Made by a program: the position numbers and the translations under genes. Under the pieces are notes generated by a model, which was given only the letters and a program-made list of their open reading frames with translations, ran no database searches and was not told where the DNA came from. A stretch of 13,425 nucleotides of DNA, taken from positions 1 through 13,425 of the forward strand of contig CAJVPJ010001005.1 in the NCBI GenBank assembly GCA_910592205.1, in the 5' to 3' direction. Origin of the DNA: Paraglomus occultum (lineage: Eukaryota; Glomeromycota; Glomeromycetes; Paraglomerales; Paraglomeraceae). This document shows positions 8,916 through 13,425 of this stretch, piece after piece. Positions within the stretch are counted from its first letter, which is position 1; each line of letters opens with the position of its first letter.

Positions 8916-9469
8916 ATGGCCGAGTCAGACCCAGCGACACAACCTTTGCCAACTTCTAACACTCGACTAAATAATGAAACCCCACCAGAGTGGGTAACTA
9001 TAACACAGGGACACCTGGGGGAGATATCAGAATCTCTCGTAGAACTGAAGCTCCTTTATCACCGTGAGATGGACGAAATTGATGTATGTCTGAGAGAACA
9101 TATGTTGAAGGACCTGCAGGTGCTGGCAAAACATGTATCACATTTTATGCTGTTTGGAAAGCCAGAAAAAATCGTTGGATTGTCCTTTACATTCCTAAAT
9201 ATGAAAGCATATTCTGACGTTTGCATTCACTACACAATTCACATCCTGAGTTTAATTTCTTTCTTGGAGGTTGGCACACCAACAAAGTAATGTGCATTGC
9301 TCTTATTAAAATTTTTTCAAATTATTATTATGGCATATTTATATTTAAGTTGGCTGAGTTGCTCAGAGTTTATTATGTGGATAAATTCAAAAACATCACA
9401 TACACAGACTATCAGGCAGGATCAAAGGTGATGGATTGCTCTGGGTTGCAAGCAAGATTGTTATTATAA
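8916..9469 (+). pseudogene. P-loop NTPase fragment, frameshifted
   Basis: Frame 1 starts at ATG 8916 in a good context (AAGAAATGGCC) and runs about 63 codons of a hydrophilic N-terminus. A frameshift just before 9107 then moves the reading by two. In the new frame a clear Walker A motif, GPAGAGKT, lies at 9110-9133, followed by a hydrophobic strand region (RWIVLYIP) as in P-loop ATPases. The second frame has a stop (TGA, 9215-9217) and then stays open to 9469. The distance is too short for an intron at the frameshift (a GTATGT occurs at 9092, but the gap is under 30 nt). The arrangement loosely recalls DAP3/mS29-like or other STAND-type P-loop proteins, but Walker B and sensor motifs were not found, so I name only the fold class. 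Two lesions make it most likely a decayed copy of a repeat-associated gene family. Confidence 0.6.
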
Positions 9470-9489
9470 TTAGTAAATACTCTAAACAA

Positions 9490-10220
9490 AAAGGTGATAA
9501 TGTAAACCATCCTTTGGAAAGAAATAATGTCTTAAGAGTATGGCATCTTTTTCAAGAATGGACATCATATTGGGTGAGGCATAAATTAGGGATATGATAT
9601 GGTCACAATGACAAAATCTGAAAGCCTTTGCACCATTATTTCCAATAGCAAGGTGTTTTAATTATACAGAGTCAGTCACCCATTTCCTAGGTTACATTCA
9701 GCAAAATAAAATGCTCCAAATGCTGCTGGAATATGCCCCATCAGTCAATGTGACTCATCCTGGACATTTCTTTGCTTTTGATGAGGCATTGGAGAGGTTG
9801 AGAGGAAAGCTAGGAAGTGGTAAAGATTTAAAACAATGGATTGCATCATAATCAGTCCAAAGTGAAAAAGAAAGATTGAACATGCTTTTGACTGAATACA
9901 TGGGAAACAATTTATTTACTCATACAGACTGAACAACTAAGTCAAGAAAAGAAGTGATGTTGATCTACTTATGAATGTCTTCAGCTCTGACAATCTGTCA
10001 GAAACTCTCACAGGAGCTACAGAGGGTAATCCAACAGGCTATGAAAAATTATTTTTTGCTATTGCTATGACAAAGGGATAAGAAGAATTTCACTTCTTTC
10101 AGTAATTTACCTATGGGAACTAACACTTCCACTCCCAAATTGCAAAGTGGCAGTAATAGTAATACAATTTACCATCAAGACTTTGAAAAGTCAGAACCTC
10201 AAGACACAACAAGGTGATGA
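9490..10220 (+). pseudogene. Decayed repeat-type coding sequence, family uncertain
   Basis: One frame (anchored at GAA 9729) reads protein-like from about 9670 to 9960, with SVTHFLGYIQQNKMLQMLLE, then NVTHPGHFFAFDEALERL, then VQSEKERLNMLLTEYMGNN. It is interrupted by TAA at 9849-9851 and TGA at 9930-9932. In other frames, upstream NHPLERNNVLRVWHLFQEW (near 9500-9560) and downstream GYEKLFFAIAM (near 10036-10070) and QDFEKSEPQDTTR (near 10175-10215) look like parts of the same protein shifted by indels. The parts fall in a consistent order, which argues for one eroded gene. It resembles high-copy transposon-associated proteins of arbuscular mycorrhizal fungi as I remember them, but I cannot name a domain. 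It may or may not belong with the P-loop fragment just upstream. Confidence 0.45.
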
Positions 10221-10754
10221 GTTACAATAAGCAAAAGCAAGAGGAGAAGGCAAGAAAACATGCTAATACTAATGCTAGAAAAAATGTTAAATTTGATGAT
10301 GATGTTTCATCACATTACATGAATGAATGTCAAACACAATAGTAATAGTAGTAATAACTTTTGGTATTAGCATCTTGTTCACATGCTAGTAAAATTTCTT
10401 ATTCTGTATCTGGTATAATGTATGCTTTCATATTCAGAAGTATGATTGCCTTCTAGTTTTACCCCCCTAATCTTTGCACCCTCATCTGTTAATTATGAGA
10501 TATTAATAGCACATTAATTAATAAAAAATTTATTTGCATCAATATTATAGTTCAAAAGTGAAGACAATGCATTCATTAATACTCCTGGATCTATGTTAAA
10601 CATAAACTAAATACAAACCTTTATTATTATCTTTTTTGCCTCAGTCATACTTATACTACAGACATAGATGACTTACTATTACAAGAAAAAAAAACACCAT
10701 GTATTAGTATTAGTATTAGTATGTGCACATTCTTTTTCATTGCACATTCAGTTA
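10221..10754. other. CpG-free spacer, nothing coding recognised
   Basis: Lies between the decayed repeat gene and the left terminus of Tc1 element 2. It contains a TATTAG hexamer microsatellite at about 10702-10722 and A/T runs. The short open frame at 10668-10883 runs through this low-complexity DNA into the transposon arm and is not a gene. Confidence 0.5.
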
Positions 10755-10775
10755 CAGTGTGTAACAAAACAATTG
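10755..10775 (+). repeat. Left terminal inverted repeat of Tc1 element 2
   Basis: Pairs with 11898-11918. The first seven bases (CAGTGTG) are identical. One of the five mismatches is CA here against CG at the right end, consistent with CpG decay of the left end, which lies inside the CpG-free block. Confidence 0.7.
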
Positions 10776-10954
10776 GAAAAATTATCATTTAATGTAAATG
10801 GTTCTAACTCACCTAATACTAATTTGAATCCAAATTGTGTCATGAATATTTCAAAACAAATGCAAAGTTTTGTTTTCTATTAATATATAATAAAGGTCTG
10901 TTTTGGTATTATTATTATTATGTAACTTTTTTCATAATTTGTTTTCTGCTGAAT

Positions 10955-11827
10955 ATGAAAGCAAGCACAACATCAAGCTATATTACATTTTTGGAACAAG
11001 GGTGTCAAATCTGCAAAAGAATTGCACATTCTGACTAAGATACCACCATCAACAATCTATTATAATATTAAAAAATTGAAAGAAAAAAAAACTGGCAGCA
11101 TAGTGCATAATAATAAGGAAGGTAATTATAATGGCTGACCTAAAAAAATTACATGTGGCACAACACAAACCATCAGTCACAATAACAGACACATGACCTG
11201 CAAAATTTTGATGGTGCTACTGGGGTAGTTGTGAGTGTACAAAACACCAGCAAATAATCAAGATTAGACATGTTTTAGTTTAGGAAATAAATTTGGTTAT
11301 TATTATCAACTTTTATAATAGAAATGCAATCATACCACTAGCAGTGTCTGCAGGCATGCCTGACTTATCAATAGAGTTCAGACAGTCTTTTAACTGGCTT
11401 AATCAATCAATTGTTGGTATTTTTGCTGATATATTTTGCATTAAGGGTATAAAAAGTCATATCTTTTGTTTTAAAAATATTATGGATGCAAAATTTATGT
11501 AGAAATCTTAGAAAAACATATTCCAGAGGTTAATAATTTGGCGGGTAAGAGATGGCGGTTTCAACAAGATAATAATGAGCCCCATTTCTTCAGGAAAATG
11601 TTCCTAAGTTATTGATTGGCCTTCTAATAGCCCTGATCTTAATTCCATCGAAAACCTCTGGAATATTGTCAAAAAAAAAAAACGCATGCCAAAAAACTGA
11701 CTGAGTTTATGGTGGAGGAGTGGAATTCGATTCTGAAAACTATGTATATGTTAATTAATTTAGTTAATTCGATGAGAGATAGATGAGGCTTGTTATAGAA
11801 ACAAATGGGGAACGAATTCCATATTAA
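10955..11827 (+). pseudogene. Tc1-like transposase (DD34E type), multiply broken
   Basis: Start candidate ATG 10955 (MKASTTSSYITFLEQG), then the first HTH. The second HTH region reads PPSTIYYNIKKLKEK after a one-base insertion. The GRPKKIT linker motif follows with its Arg codon now TGA (11136-11138). The middle is heavily eroded and the first catalytic Asp was not located. The C-terminal catalytic part is clear in shifted frames: MDAKF near 11482, then NNLAGKRWRFQQDN with the second Asp at 11568-11570, then DWPSNSPDLNSIENLWNIVK with the catalytic Glu at 11650-11652, and a GERIPY end before TAA 11825-11827. The Asp-Glu distance is about 26 codons instead of 34, so residues are deleted between them. 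At least four frameshifts and several stops make the gene inactive. The role in an intact copy would be cut-and-paste transposition. Confidence 0.8.
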
Positions 11828-11897
11828 AACTATTTAAATAAATGTAGATACTAATGCTAATGTCGTTGGCTGGCAATAACCCCTTTTTTTCATTATC

Positions 11898-11918
11898 AAT
11901 AATTTCGTGTCACACTGT
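11898..11918 (-). repeat. Right terminal inverted repeat of Tc1 element 2
   Basis: Inverse of 10755-10775 at 16 of 21 positions and followed by the TA target dinucleotide at 11919-11920. It keeps a CpG that the left copy has as CpA, in line with its position outside the CpG-free block. Confidence 0.7.
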
Positions 11919-12091
11919 ACTCATCGACCAGTTATGATCAAGTGAATCGCGCGACATGACATCAAAATAAGCGCTTTTCCATCTAAAATTGATATATATA
12001 CTAGCTATGAATTAATTTGCTTGTTTGAAATCAGTATTGCAAGTTGATATATAATTGATCTAAAGCGGGTTGACCATTTCAACACAGCATA

Positions 12092-13157
12092 TCACTCCTG
12101 CCTTTCCAGCAACCTTTTCAATTTTCTGATTTTTTGTTTCTTTGAATTTAACACAACCGAAAACTACGAATAAGCATAGATAGATAATCTTTACTTTAAT
12201 AACATGCCACGAGAAAGAAAAAGAGGAGGCGGGGGTCAAGTCAAATTGTCAATACCTTAATTATTAGATTCTTATCTAATATCGATTTTGTCACGTTCAT
12301 CCTGTCTATCTCTTTAGTAGAGAACTTTCGTTTTCCTTTCAGCATTTTCGCAGTTTCTGTATTCAACTTCTTTAAGTAGCCATAGTTTTAGTATTTCGAT
12401 TTCAGTTAAGAAGCTACATAATATATTTTTATAATACCTCGGCAGAGTTGATTTGTTCAATCGCGTTACTAAGAAGCTCTCGCCACATGTTCTGTAACGA
12501 TTGATCGCGTACTGAATGCAATTGAAGTTTCCATATATCTACAACCGCAACCTACAAAGTATCTCAAATAAATGTATAATGTTTTATTTGGACCAGCAAA
12601 CATCTAATCGTAAACTCACCAATTGCTCGTCATAATTGCTCGAATTTTCTCGCCCTTCGACTGTAAACACAAGCTATGGGAAAATTTTTAACTTTTACGT
12701 CTGACAAACAAACAAATAACCCGTATTTAGAATGTATACCTCGTTCTGACTATTAACACTTAGTCGACACGGCCTATTGTCCACTTGCCGTTGTCCGTTT
12801 AATAGGCCTTGAATCACTCCAAGTCGCTTGTTATTAAAGTCTTTTGATATGTTAAGTGTAGTATTTTCCATTAATTGACTGTTTGTTACTAAAAAGTGAA
12901 TTACAAAAAATTAATATCTACGAGAATTAAGCATACGTCCTTTTTTAGTCGACTCGTACGTTACCCTTGGCACCCCAATAATCAGTACAGTCTGTTAGCT
13001 TAACTTCACATATCACATCAGCCGGTAAAAGATTCTCCGTGTCGGTCAAAATCTTGGGTTTGTACCATATTGTCTGGCAGTAAAACTTTCGAGAGCCGAG
13101 GGTGACATCAGCAGGTTCGATAACGAAAAGCTTTGTTGAGTAAACTTTTTCCGTCAT
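12092..13157 (-). CDS. XRCC4: XRCC4-like NHEJ scaffold protein, six exons
   Basis: Exons (minus strand): 13157-12965, 12888-12740, 12673-12620, 12551-12438, 12369-12256 and 12163-12092. Introns are 76, 66, 68, 68 and 92 nt, all GT-AG. Intron 1 is phase 1 and the others phase 0, and the joined frame has 231 codons without a stop. An in-frame TAA about ten codons upstream fixes the ATG at 13157. Residues 1 to about 135 match the XRCC4 head: VICEVKLTDCTDYWGAK corresponds to the strand-turn of human XRCC4 (LTDGHSAWTG), and a later strand reads CRLSVNSQNELVFTVEG. Residues from about 140 form a helical, charged stalk ending in KFSVVLNSKKQKIRKLKRLL, very like human XRCC4 RFILVLNEKKTKIRSL, the segment that grips the LIG4 BRCT linker. 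The family holds DNA ligase IV at double-strand breaks in the nucleus. The long C-terminal tail of animal XRCC4 is absent. PAXX or XLF are less likely because of the LIG4-binding match. The exon 6 acceptor is the least certain. Confidence 0.82.
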
Positions 13158-13183
13158 TGATTGTTGACTTGTATTTGAAGCCG

Positions 13184-13192
13184 CTTTTTATA
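13184..13192 (-). promoter_or_regulatory. Possible TATA box of the XRCC4-like gene
   Basis: Minus strand reads TATAAAAAG only 27-35 nt upstream of the ATG at 13157. If used, the leader would be only a few nucleotides long, so either the 5' UTR is extremely short or this is an AT-rich coincidence. Confidence 0.25.
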
Positions 13193-13203
13193 GATACTTT
13201 TTT

Positions 13204-13422
13204 ATGTTGCGTTATGCAAAATATTCTATTGGATGCCATTGTTGCGAATGGGCTATTAGCGGTAAGGGCTGTTTCAAAATGACGCAGAAGTTTCGTCCAA
13301 AATTGATTTGTTCTCAAAATAACGCGTCTAATTCTGTTACTGCGCCTATATACGTGGGGCGTTCAAAAAGTTTTGACACAGTGCAATTATCTCTGCAATC
13401 TCTGATCATCTTGGCTTTGTAA
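13204..13422 (+). CDS. Orphan 72-codon ORF divergent from the XRCC4-like gene, doubtful
   Basis: ATG-initiated frame with CpG-containing, non-repetitive sequence. The product starts MLRYAKYSIGCHCCEW, has several cysteines and no recognised domain. It lies head to head with the XRCC4-like gene, 46 bp apart, and could be the first exon of a divergent gene running out of the window, or chance. The opposite strand is also open but only from TTG. Confidence 0.2.
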   Translation: MLRYAKYSIGCHCCEWAISGKGCFKMTQKFRPKLICSQNNASNSVTAPIYVGRSKSFDTVQLSLQSLIILAL

Positions 13423-13425
13423 CAT

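Larger units (their letters stand above)
9220..11541. other. CpG-free block of 2.3 kb
   Basis: Reading each line, I find the last CpG on the left at 9218-9219 (GACGTT) and the first on the right at 11542 (GGCGGG), with none between. The flanking sequence has CpG on most 60-base lines. TpG and CpA are abundant inside. This is the expected footprint of long-term cytosine methylation at CpG followed by deamination, known for transposon-rich DNA in fungi that methylate CpG. Confidence 0.85.
10755..11918 (+). mobile_element. Tc1/mariner element 2, decayed, both ends present
   Basis: Left terminus CAGTGTGTAACAAAACAATTG at 10755-10775 and right terminus at 11898-11918 (inverted: CAGTGTGACACGAAATTATT, then G) agree at 16 of 21 positions. 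TA flanks both ends (10753-10754 and 11919-11920), the Tc1/mariner target-site duplication. The element is about 1.16 kb, somewhat short for Tc1, which fits the internal deletions seen in its transposase. It is not the same family as element 1 (different terminus after CAGTG). Its right end is 173 bp from the stop codon of the XRCC4-like gene. Confidence 0.75.

Noticed and set aside
10668-11038. Two open frames across the left arm of Tc1 element 2
   Set aside because: The first runs through microsatellite and terminal repeat. The second only becomes meaningful from 10955, where the transposase starts.
11293-11502. 69-codon plus-strand open frame
   Set aside because: A fragment of the broken transposase (its end reads IMDAKF), not an independent gene.
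12945-13157. 70-residue single-exon reading of the minus strand ending VRVD
   Set aside because: This is exon 1 of the XRCC4-like gene read into intron 1. Splicing at 12964/12889 restores the long frame.

Overview
The window looks like AT-rich nuclear DNA of a fungus. It has short GT-AG introns, TATA-type promoters, long repeat-laden gene-poor stretches and decayed Tc1-type transposons. The style of the intronless membrane-protein gene and of the decayed repeat proteins suggests an arbuscular mycorrhizal fungus (Glomeromycotina). That is inference from family resemblance, not a database match. No rRNA, CRISPR array or bacterial-type operon was seen.

Two genes look intact, and both are on the minus strand. 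The first (1062-2033) encodes a multi-pass membrane protein of unknown function, with a TATA box upstream and a poly(A) signal downstream. The second (12092-13157) has six exons and is fragmented for any single-frame ORF search. Joining the exons across five phase-consistent GT-AG introns of 66-92 nt gives a 231-residue protein. I identify it as an XRCC4-family non-homologous end-joining factor: it has a head domain with the LTD...W signature and a terminal coiled coil that closely matches the XRCC4 segment that binds DNA ligase IV.

Most of the rest is repeat-derived. From left to right: a small inverted-repeat family at 814-908 and again at 5292-5435; a degenerate 84-98 bp repeat array at 5701-6050; the left end of a Tc1/mariner element (6726-7475) broken at a G-rich tract; a 43-bp direct repeat with 158-bp spacing (8192/8350); a frameshifted P-loop NTPase pseudogene (8916-9469) followed by a second decayed repeat-type coding stretch (9660-10220); and a second, nearly whole but dead Tc1 element (10755-11918) with recognisable terminal inverted repeats. 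That element ends 173 bp from the stop codon of the XRCC4-like gene, tail to tail.

The most unusual base-level signal is a 2.3 kb block (9220-11541) in which I find no CpG dinucleotide on reading every line, while the flanks have CpG on most lines. Stop codons in the decayed frames there include TGA at a conserved Arg position of the transposase, as expected from deamination of methylated CGA. The edges of the block lie inside two different pseudogenes and do not follow element boundaries. I found no clear new multi-gene defence or metabolic system. The two best leads are the hidden XRCC4-like gene and the CpG-free block.
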